Part shown: positions 1-7,108 of the stretch, one piece after another
Position numbering within the stretch: position 1 is the first letter of the stretch
Layout of the letters: every line of letters starts with the position of its first letter
NCBI GenBank assembly: GCA_002505935.1
Contig: DAWL01000065.1
Location: forward strand, 1-9,857
DNA: 9,857 bases
Source: Euryarchaeota archaeon UBA226
GTDB lineage: Archaea > Thermoplasmatota > Poseidoniia > Poseidoniales > Poseidoniaceae
Direction of reading: 5' to 3'
Translations under genes and position numbers: made by a program
Notes under the pieces: generated by a model
What the model saw: the letters and a program-made list of their open reading frames with translations, nothing else
The model's database searches: none
What the model was told of the DNA's origin: nothing

Positions 1-160
1 AAACGGTAAGTGGGCTAAGTATTCTCTAGAAGACGGCAAGTTGGTTCGTAAAGGAGAATTTTGTCCCAAGTGTAAGGACGGAGTATTCATGGCGATTCAT
101 TCGGATCGCAAATCATGTGGAAGATGTGGGCACACTGTGCCAAATGAAGTCAGTGAGTAG
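1..160 (+). CDS. rps27ae: Small ribosomal subunit protein S27ae (eS31), 3' end only
   Basis: This is the last 52 residues of a gene whose 5' end lies outside the window; the reading frame starts at base 2 and stops with TAG at 158-160. The fragment carries the S27ae zinc ribbon: CPKC at local residues 21-24 and CGRC at 39-42, with the family signature GVFMAIHSDRKSC between them. Family knowledge: S27ae (eS31) is a structural zinc protein of the small ribosomal subunit in archaea and eukaryotes, and in eukaryotes it is made as a ubiquitin fusion. It is absent from bacteria, so it fixes the domain of the host. In many archaea the kae1-bud32 tRNA-modification gene follows, but here the next gene is an unrelated one on the opposite strand, starting 3 nt after the stop. 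Identification is secure despite truncation. Confidence 0.95.
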   Translation, partial: NGKWAKYSLEDGKLVRKGEFCPKCKDGVFMAIHSDRKSCGRCGHTVPNEVSE

Positions 161-163
161 GAC

Positions 164-1099
164 TTAGAAGTCGCACCAGCGGCCAGTATTCTCCAGTACT
201 TTCCAGCCGGTTGGATGTTTCAGCAGTTGCACGCATAGTTCATCACGTTCCAAACGTTTCAATTCGGTATCGTTCCAAATTAGATTCTCTCGCCAGCCAC
301 AGATTCTCCAACCCGTGGCCTCTTCATCCCAGAGGGCGGCACTTATCGGCCCGCCAACGTCTATTGTAACCGGTTCACCCCCAAGTTGCTTCAGTCTGAC
401 TAGATGGCCGCGATTACTGCTCAGTAACCAACCAGATTCGGGTGAGTAATAGGTGCCAATAATACTCGCAGGTACCTCCATTATTCCCATTTCAATGATC
501 CTTCCATCAGTTCCGGATAGTCTAGCCCATCCTCCTCCTCTAGACCATACCACGAGATCTCCTCCAACATTGTGCAAGCCACAGACTTCTTGGCCCCTCG
601 GGAGTTCTTTCAATTCGGACCAATTCAATTCTCCAACGCGCCAATATTCCTCGGCATCCGTGCTTAAGCAGTAGATTCCTCTTTTCCATAGAACGAATGC
701 TATTCTTCCGTCAAGTTCGCACAACCCGAGTGGTTCAGCATCGAGAATTCGAGACCATTTGGCGCCTGCAACTTCGACAGGGGGTGGGCGGTTGGGGCTG
801 GGTTGCATAGCGGCCCTAACCTCCGATTTGTGTGCACCTTGGGAGAATTCTACTGAGAGGTCAAGACTGGCCATGCGGGCTGCAAGGATGTCATGTTCAA
901 CCCAGAACCCCATCAGGCAGCCTTCGATAATCATGCTACGCGACACGGGAGCAGGAAATGGTCGCTTGGCTTCGCTGATGGGCTCAAGTTTGTCAAAATC
1001 GACCCATTGTAGTTCACCATCGATGCCGATAAGCAGGATTCTCTCACCATCCACAACGTGTGCATCCGATGCGGGTAACGTCGCCCCCCCTCCCGTCAT
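164..1099 (-). CDS. Hypothetical protein, beta-propeller-like
   Basis: I do not recognise a named family. The 311-residue product has about six spaced short beta-rich units ending in Trp or aromatic pairs, for example around ILLIGIDGELQWVDF, IAFVLWKRGIYCLS, DLVVWSRGGGWARL, GWLLSSNRGHLVRL, GWRICGWRENLIW and GWKVLENTGRW. That rhythm (strand, Gly-rich turn, strand) suggests WD40/PQQ-like propeller blades, but this is an inference from pattern only. There is no clear signal peptide or membrane segment, so it is probably cytoplasmic. The frame is open up to an ATG at 1126, with further ATGs at 1120, 1105 and 1099. I chose 1099 because GGGG (plus-strand cccc at 1106-1109) lies 6 nt upstream. It converges on S27ae with a 3-nt gap and diverges from dtdA. 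Existence as a gene is fairly sure; function is unknown. Confidence 0.72.
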   Translation of the reverse strand: MTGGGATLPASDAHVVDGERILLIGIDGELQWVDFDKLEPISEAKRPFPAPVSRSMIIEGCLMGFWVEHDILAARMASLDLSVEFSQGAHKSEVRAAMQPSPNRPPPVEVAGAKWSRILDAEPLGLCELDGRIAFVLWKRGIYCLSTDAEEYWRVGELNWSELKELPRGQEVCGLHNVGGDLVVWSRGGGWARLSGTDGRIIEMGIMEVPASIIGTYYSPESGWLLSSNRGHLVRLKQLGGEPVTIDVGGPISAALWDEEATGWRICGWRENLIWNDTELKRLERDELCVQLLKHPTGWKVLENTGRWCDF

Positions 1100-1116
1100 G
1101 AACATCCCCGCGCTGA

Positions 1117-1127
1117 ACATATACATT
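1117..1127. promoter_or_regulatory. Candidate TATA element between divergent genes
   Basis: The AT-rich element acatatacatt lies between two divergent starts. Its centre (about 1121) is 26 nt before the ATG at 1147 of dtdA, the spacing expected for an archaeal TATA box driving a leaderless or near-leaderless transcript. Read on the other strand (aatgtatatgt) it is about 22 nt before the ATG at 1099, so one near-symmetric element could serve both genes. Position and sequence are observed; promoter function is inferred. Confidence 0.4.
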
Positions 1128-1146
1128 GGATTGCCTGCGAAACGAT

Positions 1147-2142
1147 ATGGGCCAGGACCTTACGGCTTTGGATATGCAGGCCGATGGAATCAAGCTGATT
1201 ATTGTCAGCATTCCGGATGTTGCCTCATTGATTCAGGGAGAGGCTTTGCTTGATTTGGGAGATTGGCAGGATGGAATGGAAGTTGAAGGTTGTCGCACTC
1301 ATTCATTTTCGGATGCGCGAATTTGGTGGCTAGATTCCGGCCTTTTGTGGGAGGACCATTTGGATGCTCGATGGACTTCTGCAACAGGCGAAAAGGTATG
1401 TGAAGTCATTTTCCCAAGCAGACATTCTGCTGCATCCGGACAACCGAGTTTGACCGTTCATCCTGTAGGAATCCCACATATTGGTGAAGAAGATGAGATC
1501 CCATTTGGCGGTAAGCCAGCATCTTGCCCGCCTCCGAATCCGCGCCTTGCCAGTTGGTATAGGGAGATACTCAAATGTGGCAGATCTAGTGAACTTTCCG
1601 AAGAGTTCTCTTTCACTTTGGAAGTGACCCATCATGGCCCGTGGCTTGAAACTCCTAGTTTGTTTATCGAGATAGGGTCAACACCAGAACATTGGCCTAG
1701 AAGGGATGCTGCAAAGATACTTGCAGAAATCATTTGGCAAGGTTTAGGATTGGACGGGGGTGGTGGCATTGGCACTTGGGACCAGCACAAACATTGCAAG
1801 GTTGCAGTTGGAATTGGGGGTGGACACTATGCTCCATTCATCGGTAGACTTGCGGCCCATGAGGGGATATGGTTAGGACACATGGTAGGGGGTCATTCCT
1901 TGCCAATGGATAAGCCAGAAGATGAGTCATGGGATCCTTTGACTGGAGAGTTACCCGCTGGCAATTGGAGACAAGCGATCAATTCCGCAATCGAATCAAC
2001 GCGTCTTGCATTCCCTAAAGGAGAAATTTGGGCTTACATGGACCGTAAGTCGTTCAAGGGCTGGCAAAGGCAGTCAATCAAGAGACATCTGCAGGACATT
2101 GGTATCCCTCTAGGTCGCACTAGAGACTTCATCTTGGAGTGA
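1147..2142 (+). CDS. dtdA: D-aminoacyl-tRNA deacylase (DtdA/GEK1 family)
   Basis: The enzyme hydrolyses D-amino acids from mischarged tRNAs in the cytoplasm, protecting translation from D-residues; this family is the archaeal and plant type, distinct from bacterial DTD. In the 331-residue product the hallmarks appear in order: IIVSIPD near the N terminus, SRHSAASGQPSLTVHPVG (about 91-108), EVTHHGP (159-165), FIEIGST (173-179), GIGGGHYAP (222-230) and a GH motif near 244. The C terminus has the usual basic, helical MDRKSFKGW segment. The frame stays open to a TTG at 1126, and another ATG lies at 1174. I chose 1147 because of the TATA-like element 26 nt upstream, although 1174 would match shorter homologues. 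Proline dehydrogenase follows after 7 nt, so the two are probably cotranscribed. The family call is confident; the exact start is not. Confidence 0.9.
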   Translation: MGQDLTALDMQADGIKLIIVSIPDVASLIQGEALLDLGDWQDGMEVEGCRTHSFSDARIWWLDSGLLWEDHLDARWTSATGEKVCEVIFPSRHSAASGQPSLTVHPVGIPHIGEEDEIPFGGKPASCPPPNPRLASWYREILKCGRSSELSEEFSFTLEVTHHGPWLETPSLFIEIGSTPEHWPRRDAAKILAEIIWQGLGLDGGGGIGTWDQHKHCKVAVGIGGGHYAPFIGRLAAHEGIWLGHMVGGHSLPMDKPEDESWDPLTGELPAGNWRQAINSAIESTRLAFPKGEIWAYMDRKSFKGWQRQSIKRHLQDIGIPLGRTRDFILE

Positions 2143-2149
2143 ATCGTCA

Positions 2150-3172
2150 TTGGAAACCGTCAATAATCGCCAAAGGAAGCGGTTAACGGAAGACATGTCT
2201 AGACTATTCGGACGCATGGTCGTCGCGATGATGCCCATCATGCCGCGATTTGTCGTGCGTTGGATATCGCGTAGATACGTCGCAGGCGTAGATATGGAGT
2301 CAGCGTTGCGGGTAATGAGAAAGCTCGAGTCGCAGAATGCATGTTTCACGATTGACGTTTTAGGGGAGGAGATTACCAGTATCGAAGAGGCAGATTATTT
2401 CATCGAAGAGTACGAACGTCTCCTCAAGATGATTGTCAAGGAGAAATTGGATGCTAATATTTCAATCAAGCCCACAGCGTTTGGTTTGTTAATCGACCGA
2501 GATAAAGGATTGGCAAATATTGAGAAATTGTTACGGGAGGCAGCAAAACATGAGATTTTTGTGCGTCTTGATATGGAAGATCATCGAGTGACAGATGATA
2601 CAATCGAAGTTTGCTTGGCCATGCACGAAAAGGGTTTAGAGAATATTGGAGTAGTGCTTCAAGCGCGTTTGTTCAGGACTAATGCTGACATTGAGAACAT
2701 CTGTTCAATATTGGGTCCTGGGGCCGATTTCCGTATCTGTAAGGGAATATACCTCGAGCCATCTGAGATAGCGCATACTCAATACAAGGAGATAGTTGAT
2801 GCTAGCAATGAGGCGATTGACAAGATGTTGGATGGCTCCTCCTATGTTGCAATTGCCAGCCATGACCTCCCCGTCATAGACCATGCACTCGCTGCTTTGG
2901 AAGAGAGGAAGATGGGTCCGGGAGTCGATGACCCGCGCCCTGCTGCACCACCGCCTCGCAAAGGCAAGGGAGAAGGTTACGAGTTCCAGATGTTGTTAGG
3001 AGTGAGGGGAGACGTGCGTCGTAGGTTGGCTTCCCAAGGTCATAGAACAAGAGTCTACATTCCTTATGGAGAGCAATGGTATGAGTATTCAATGCGGCGA
3101 TTAAGAGAGAATCCAACCGTTGCTTGGCATGTGACCAAGGCCATGTTGATGCCGTGGACAAACAAACGCTGA
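2150..3172 (+). CDS. Proline dehydrogenase (PRODH, FAD-dependent)
   Basis: It oxidises L-proline to pyrroline-5-carboxylate with FAD and passes electrons to the membrane quinone pool; it is the stand-alone PRODH domain, not a PutA fusion. In the 340-residue frame the barrel motifs are ordered as in the family: RRYVAG (41-46), ISIKPT with K107, RLDMED with D141, VVLQARL with Q171, RICKGIYLEP with R195/K198, ASHD with H238, YEFQML (277-282), and RVYIPYGEQWYEYSMRRLRE with the substrate-binding R316, R317 and E320. The putative start is TTG at 2150, with GGAG at 2136-2139 inside the end of dtdA; an ATG at 2195 is the alternative and would remove 15 residues. A Pro/Gly/Lys-rich insertion sits just before YEFQ. 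No pyrroline-5-carboxylate dehydrogenase gene is adjacent. Confidence 0.9.
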   Translation: METVNNRQRKRLTEDMSRLFGRMVVAMMPIMPRFVVRWISRRYVAGVDMESALRVMRKLESQNACFTIDVLGEEITSIEEADYFIEEYERLLKMIVKEKLDANISIKPTAFGLLIDRDKGLANIEKLLREAAKHEIFVRLDMEDHRVTDDTIEVCLAMHEKGLENIGVVLQARLFRTNADIENICSILGPGADFRICKGIYLEPSEIAHTQYKEIVDASNEAIDKMLDGSSYVAIASHDLPVIDHALAALEERKMGPGVDDPRPAAPPPRKGKGEGYEFQMLLGVRGDVRRRLASQGHRTRVYIPYGEQWYEYSMRRLRENPTVAWHVTKAMLMPWTNKR

Positions 3173-3901
3173 TCAACGGCGTTTTCGATTCTTAGGCTGT
3201 TCCGGTTTCACGGGGTTTGGATTGTAGCCAAGTTTTCCTTCTTGCCACGCCCTACGTCTTTCTTGTTCAGTTCGGGGAACAAATTCGTCTTCCGAAGGTG
3301 GCTCATGCAAGTACATCCGCTTGATTTCTCTAGCCTCCATGGTGCCATTCAATGTTCTACCCGTTCCTGAATGTAAGGCTCTGATTCTCCACTTTTCGCC
3401 TTCATGGTGCATGATTGTGCCGGTGCTGAACATTTTATCTCCTGGAACAATAATGACATCTGCTTCAGAGTCATCTCCACGGGTCATTGTCAGTTTTACC
3501 CTCACCAAATCACTGCGAAGAGCGGTAACTCTTGCAATACGGTCAACGCCTCGTTTGTAACGGGGTTTACCCTCCAAATCTTCTATTCTACTGACTCGCC
3601 ATTCGGCTTCATCATGCTCAAAAACATCTCCTTCGGTAAGGATTTCATCTGCATCCAGATCTAGATGGACCACTCTACTTTCTGGCCCTTCTGTCAACAT
3701 GAATGGAATGGTTCTTGCTGGAGGAGTTCGGAATTCAACCGTGTGAACCTTGCCACACTCATCACACTTTAGCAGGAAATCAACACCGTTGCCCCGTGGG
3801 CGTTCGCGAAGAACCGAGTGACCGCAGTCTTCGCCACAACCAGGGCAATTAACCACATTTTCGATGACTTCATCATCATCATTTTGGGCCAGATTCGCCA
3901 T
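3173..3901 (-). CDS. HVO_0476-family archaeal zinc-finger protein
   Basis: The 242-residue product matches the archaeal-only HVO_0476 (COG1326) layout: an N-terminal zinc finger followed by a beta-rich domain. CPGC is at residues 19-22 and CDEC at 46-49; C26, H28 and H53 are further possible ligands. The downstream region (DEILTEGDVFEHD, VVHLDLDADE, VIIVPGDKMFSTG) resembles the family's repeated TEGDVF/VPGD segments. The C-terminal 30 residues are rich in Lys, Arg and Pro and end NRKRR, suggesting nucleic-acid contact. The molecular function of the family is not established. I chose the ATG at 3901 because GAGG (plus-strand cctc at 3905-3908) precedes it; the longer frame starting at 3982 lacks such a site. 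Its stop codon directly abuts that of proline dehydrogenase, and the gene is divergent from the methyltransferase. Confidence 0.82.
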   Translation of the reverse strand: MANLAQNDDDEVIENVVNCPGCGEDCGHSVLRERPRGNGVDFLLKCDECGKVHTVEFRTPPARTIPFMLTEGPESRVVHLDLDADEILTEGDVFEHDEAEWRVSRIEDLEGKPRYKRGVDRIARVTALRSDLVRVKLTMTRGDDSEADVIIVPGDKMFSTGTIMHHEGEKWRIRALHSGTGRTLNGTMEAREIKRMYLHEPPSEDEFVPRTEQERRRAWQEGKLGYNPNPVKPEQPKNRKRR

Positions 3902-3982
3902 GTTCCTCAAACAAGCGGCGAGCGTCCCCTTCTTAAGGCGATGCTGAGTATTGGTGTCAATGACTTGAAATCCCAGTCGCAT

Positions 3983-3993
3983 GGAGAGGTGGG
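3983..3993 (+). promoter_or_regulatory. Strong Shine-Dalgarno site deciding the methyltransferase start
   Basis: The run ggagaggtggg ends 1 nt before the ATG at 3995, and its GGAG core (3983-3986) lies 8 nt upstream of that ATG. This selects 3995 over the longer open frame that begins at 3818 and would overlap the divergent zinc-finger gene. It also implies this mRNA has a leader. Confidence 0.65.
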
Positions 3994-3994
3994 C

Positions 3995-4726
3995 ATGGAA
4001 GATACAGCCACCATCAGCCAGGATGAAGCGATGGCGGCATTGTTAGCCAGAAATCCTGCCCAACCGCGAGACGAACCAGAGGTGGCAACCAACATTGGAG
4101 TGCAGTTGAAGCACATGGAGTTGCAATCTCCATCCCTGTCGATTCGTAGAAGAATCAGGGATATCAGTGCGCGATTACAACCTACTAGCGTCATTGAAGT
4201 TGGAGCGGGAATAGGGCATCTATCATCTTGGCTTCTGGACCTTTGGCAAAGAGAAGATCAACGTCCCTCCTCGTATGAGTTGGTGGAAGCAGGTCCTAAG
4301 TTCGGTGTAATACTCAAGCGACTCTTGCAACGATACTCCGAGGTTGCTGGTGCTAGAGTGGTAGTTGGAAAATTCGAACAGTTGGCTGCTGAAGCCGTTG
4401 CTTGGAATGCCGCCTCTTCGAGCATCAGTACCCAGTCTGCAGAGGCCTCTTTGGGAGATGCTCCATTGCACCTTCCTGCTGACCTTGTAATTGTCGATGT
4501 GGGGGAAAGTGGTCAGTCGAATTGTATCAGAGCAGCATTACCATTGCTCAATGATAATGGTTGGTTATTGACAATCGAACCAGAGGTTCCTTCGGAAGAT
4601 GAAACAGATCAAGACAAGATAGAGGCTTTCCAAGAGTGGATCGACCTCGTGAAAGAAGTTTCACAGAATCGTCGCATGGCTTTCCAACCCTTGACTGGGG
4701 GCACCATCGTTGCCATAGGTAACTAG
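3995..4726 (+). CDS. Class I SAM-dependent methyltransferase, substrate unknown
   Basis: The 243-residue product has the Rossmann-type methyltransferase core. Motif I is VIEVGAGIG at 66-74, an acidic end of strand 2 is seen in YELVEAG (94-100), motif IV is DLVIVDVGESG (163-173), and the helix-strand pair ALPLLNDNGWLLTIEP follows (181-196). The sequence ends with a beta hairpin, GGTIVAIGN. Residues 1-60 are a helical, polar N-terminal part without a recognisable domain. There is no NPPY-type motif that would point to an N6-adenine or PrmC-like enzyme, so a small-molecule, protein or RNA substrate cannot be chosen from sequence. It is divergent from the zinc-finger gene, and its stop codon overlaps that of the subtilase gene. 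The enzyme class is confident, the role is not. Confidence 0.8.
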   Translation: MEDTATISQDEAMAALLARNPAQPRDEPEVATNIGVQLKHMELQSPSLSIRRRIRDISARLQPTSVIEVGAGIGHLSSWLLDLWQREDQRPSSYELVEAGPKFGVILKRLLQRYSEVAGARVVVGKFEQLAAEAVAWNAASSSISTQSAEASLGDAPLHLPADLVIVDVGESGQSNCIRAALPLLNDNGWLLTIEPEVPSEDETDQDKIEAFQEWIDLVKEVSQNRRMAFQPLTGGTIVAIGN

Positions 4727-5862
4727 TTTGTAGATACAGAATCTAGCAAGCTTCCTATTTGCAATAATCCGTATCCATAGTGGTCGTCATGACCATCCTG
4801 TCCTTCTCTTGGATGGGATGATCCCTTCAACCACTCTTTGACGTTCTCTACTGCACTTTGCCCTCCCGAATCTCCATCATGTTTTAGTTCGGGATTGGCT
4901 TCAAGTAACAGTGCTAGACTTGCAGAAACATAGGCCGTGGAAATACTTGTTCCACTAGAATATCCATATTTGTCATCGAGTATCAATACTGGAATTGATT
5001 CTCCTGGAGCAACCAATTCTGGTTTCTTGTCTGGGTCGTTGCGTGGCAATAGAACAGGCCACAGATTTCCATTGTTATCACCACGCGAGGATTTTGCCCA
5101 TAGATTTCCATTCTTGTCAACAGCCCCGACGCAAATCACGTCCTCTTCCCCTCCGGGTGAATGAACATCGCTATCATTCGTTTGATCGCCATCATTTCCG
5201 GCTGCAGCAACTACGTAGACTCCATTGCTGATAGCATCTCTTGCTGCAGAAGATGAGGATGAACCCTCAAATGCAGAAGGAATAATTCCGGGTGCGCCCC
5301 CAAGTGATAATGAGATGACATCTGAGTCTTGCTGTACACACCAATCGATAGCGTCAGCGACGATTTCATCACTACCCGAACCATTTTCTGACAATGCTTT
5401 GGCAACATATAGGTCGACATTAGGGGAGATACTACGCAGTCCACCTCCAGCGACCATAATCCCTGCCATCGCAGTTCCATGTCCCTGATCATCGTATGGC
5501 AAAGTTTCAGAGGAGATGAAATCTCTCCAACCTTTCAATTCAACATCCCTCAAGGCTTCATGGCTCATGTCTATGCCTGTGTCGACGATACACATCGCTA
5601 CTCCATTTCCACTCAATTCGCCAGCAGCATCGAGTTGAATCAATTGCGAGAATGCGGCTTGGTCGGCGAGCAATTTCCCACTTGGGCCTGATAGAACAGT
5701 ATCATCGAGCCAGTTCTTGATAGTGACATAAGCAATTCCTCCAGCAATGATGACAACTATTGCCATTAGCCAACTGAACAGCATTCGCAGGCTGGCTAGA
5801 TCTTCTTCCAGTTGATTCGTAGCAACTACCGGTGGCATCTCCTCATTTACTTCGGCAATCAT
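4723..5862 (-). CDS. Membrane-anchored subtilisin-like serine protease (S8 family)
   Basis: The 379-residue product has a short acidic N terminus, one hydrophobic anchor (about residues 27-47), then an S8 protease domain predicted to face outward. The triad and oxyanion residues are visible: D94 in IVDTGID, H128 in DQGHGTAMAG, N223 in AAAGNDGD and S306 in SGTSISTAYVSAS. Only about 45 residues separate the anchor from the Asp motif, so no typical I9 propeptide is present. The Ser motif reads GTSISTA where GTSMATP is usual, and a loop around residues 200-205 is a Ser run. The ATG at 5862 is preceded by GAGG (plus-strand cctc at 5868-5871) with 5-nt spacing; an upstream in-frame start at 5925 would overlap the desulfurase. 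It lies 25 nt after the desulfurase gene, so it is probably the last gene of the cluster. The substrate is unknown. Confidence 0.9.
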   Translation of the reverse strand: MIAEVNEEMPPVVATNQLEEDLASLRMLFSWLMAIVVIIAGGIAYVTIKNWLDDTVLSGPSGKLLADQAAFSQLIQLDAAGELSGNGVAMCIVDTGIDMSHEALRDVELKGWRDFISSETLPYDDQGHGTAMAGIMVAGGGLRSISPNVDLYVAKALSENGSGSDEIVADAIDWCVQQDSDVISLSLGGAPGIIPSAFEGSSSSSAARDAISNGVYVVAAAGNDGDQTNDSDVHSPGGEEDVICVGAVDKNGNLWAKSSRGDNNGNLWPVLLPRNDPDKKPELVAPGESIPVLILDDKYGYSSGTSISTAYVSASLALLLEANPELKHDGDSGGQSAVENVKEWLKGSSHPREGQDGHDDHYGYGLLQIGSLLDSVSTN

Positions 5863-5867
5863 GGCAT

Positions 5868-5871
5868 CCTC
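5868..5871 (-). promoter_or_regulatory. Ribosome binding site of the subtilase gene
   Basis: GAGG on the minus strand lies 5 nt upstream of the ATG at 5862, between the desulfurase stop and the subtilase start. It favours this start over the longer frame from 5925, which would overlap the desulfurase coding sequence. Confidence 0.5.
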
Positions 5872-5887
5872 GGACACAATCTTCACC

Positions 5888-7108
5888 TCAGAACAGGACT
5901 GAATGTAGTTCCTGCATTGTTTCAACCATTGTATTTATCTCGTCCTCAGTATTATAGAAATAACATGAAGCCCGAAGACTTCCATCTTCAATTCCTCGAC
6001 TGCGAAACCACGAGTGAACACAGTGCATACCGCTACGTACCATGATGTTTGCACTCTCGTCGAGAACGATGGCCAACTCATGTGCTTCAAATCCATCGAG
6101 CAACATTGAGCATATACCTCCGCGCAATTTAGCATCTTCAGGACCGATAATGGAAATTCCTTGCAAATCTTTCACTCCATTTGTCAAAATGCCATTTAGT
6201 TTTGTTTCGTGTTCATGTATTCTTTGCATGCCCACCTTCTCTAGGTAGTCGATGGCCGCTCCAGCTCCGATGATACCTGCATAATTGCTCAATCCTCCTT
6301 CAAAGCGGTGCGGTATTCCCGCCCATTCAAGGTCCTCGTATTCCGACCATTTTACCGTCTCTCCACCTGCTGAAAGCGTTCTCATATCCTGCAGAAGTTC
6401 CTCCTTTCCCCAAAGTATGCCCACTCCCGAAGGGCCCAACATTTTGTGTACGCTGAATGCCATGAAATCGATGTCCATTCGCTGTACGTCAAGTGGCATA
6501 TGAGGTGCTGATTGTGCGGCGTCTACCATCATCATTGCACCATGATCGTGTGCTACTGATGCTATCTCCTTAATCGGGTATTCTACGCCATCGAGGTTAC
6601 CCACTTGTGGCATTGAAACTAAGCGCAGTCTGCCCCCTGCGTCAGCGCATGCAGCCTCAAAGGCCTCCATGTCGAAAAGATTGTTCGGCAATGAAGTTAC
6701 TACGCGATGGTCTATCCCTTGTTCTCGTTCCAATTGTAACCACGGAATCAGATTGCTGTTGTGTTCTCTGTCGCTGGTTAAGACGATGTCTCTTTCTTGC
6801 CAAGAAAGTCCCTTCGCAACTTGATTCAAAGAATTGGTAGTGTTTTGAGTAAAGATGACTTGTTCAGCACTTGGAGAATTAATGAAACTCGCCATTTTTC
6901 TGCGACTGTCCGCCATTTTTTGTGACACCTGATTCGCATATCTGTGAATGCTACGTCCTCCGCAACTAGGGTGTTTTGAATAGTAAGTCCCAACAGCATC
7001 AATCACAGATTGCGGCCTGAGAGTCATGCATGCATTGTCAAGATAGATTGGCGCATCGTCCGCACTCAAGGTGGGGAAGTTTTCTCGGAGGCTTTTGAGT
7101 TCAGGCAT
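5888..7108 (-). CDS. Cysteine desulfurase, SufS type (class V aminotransferase fold)
   Basis: This PLP enzyme removes sulfur from cysteine as a persulfide for Fe-S cluster assembly or thio-modification. The product is 406 residues, the usual SufS length. Visible residues are H116 (SDREHNSN), D196 and Q199 (MMMVDAAQS), the Schiff-base lysine K222 (SVHKMLGPSGVG), the catalytic C363 in RSGMHCVHSW, and R379 (SLRASCYFYN). The N-terminal IYLDNACMTLRP also fits the family. No sufBCD or sufE/U-like gene is adjacent. The start at 7108 is chosen because ATG overlaps the TGA of the upstream gene (TGATG) and GGAGG lies 7 nt before it; an ATG at 7114 would have only 1 nt between GGAGG and the start codon. 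The context suggests translational coupling with the membrane zinc-ribbon protein. The family is secure; the in vivo sulfur acceptor is unknown. Confidence 0.92.
   Translation of the reverse strand: MPELKSLRENFPTLSADDAPIYLDNACMTLRPQSVIDAVGTYYSKHPSCGGRSIHRYANQVSQKMADSRRKMASFINSPSAEQVIFTQNTTNSLNQVAKGLSWQERDIVLTSDREHNSNLIPWLQLEREQGIDHRVVTSLPNNLFDMEAFEAACADAGGRLRLVSMPQVGNLDGVEYPIKEIASVAHDHGAMMMVDAAQSAPHMPLDVQRMDIDFMAFSVHKMLGPSGVGILWGKEELLQDMRTLSAGGETVKWSEYEDLEWAGIPHRFEGGLSNYAGIIGAGAAIDYLEKVGMQRIHEHETKLNGILTNGVKDLQGISIIGPEDAKLRGGICSMLLDGFEAHELAIVLDESANIMVRSGMHCVHSWFRSRGIEDGSLRASCYFYNTEDEINTMVETMQELHSVLF

Noticed and set aside
759..1253. Plus-strand open frame of 164 codons
   Set aside because: It is antisense to the propeller-like gene and overlaps the conserved N-terminal part of dtdA in another frame; the translation is low-complexity and Ser/Pro/Arg-rich.
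1330..1635. Minus-strand frame of 101 codons
   Set aside because: It is antisense to the conserved SRH...LTVH region of dtdA and has no family features.
3818..3994. N-terminal extension of the methyltransferase to 3818
   Set aside because: It would overlap the zinc-finger coding region on the other strand; a strong ribosome binding site marks the ATG at 3995.
5211..5492. Minus-strand 93-codon frame within the subtilase
   Set aside because: It is a frame-shifted shadow of the conserved S8 catalytic domain.
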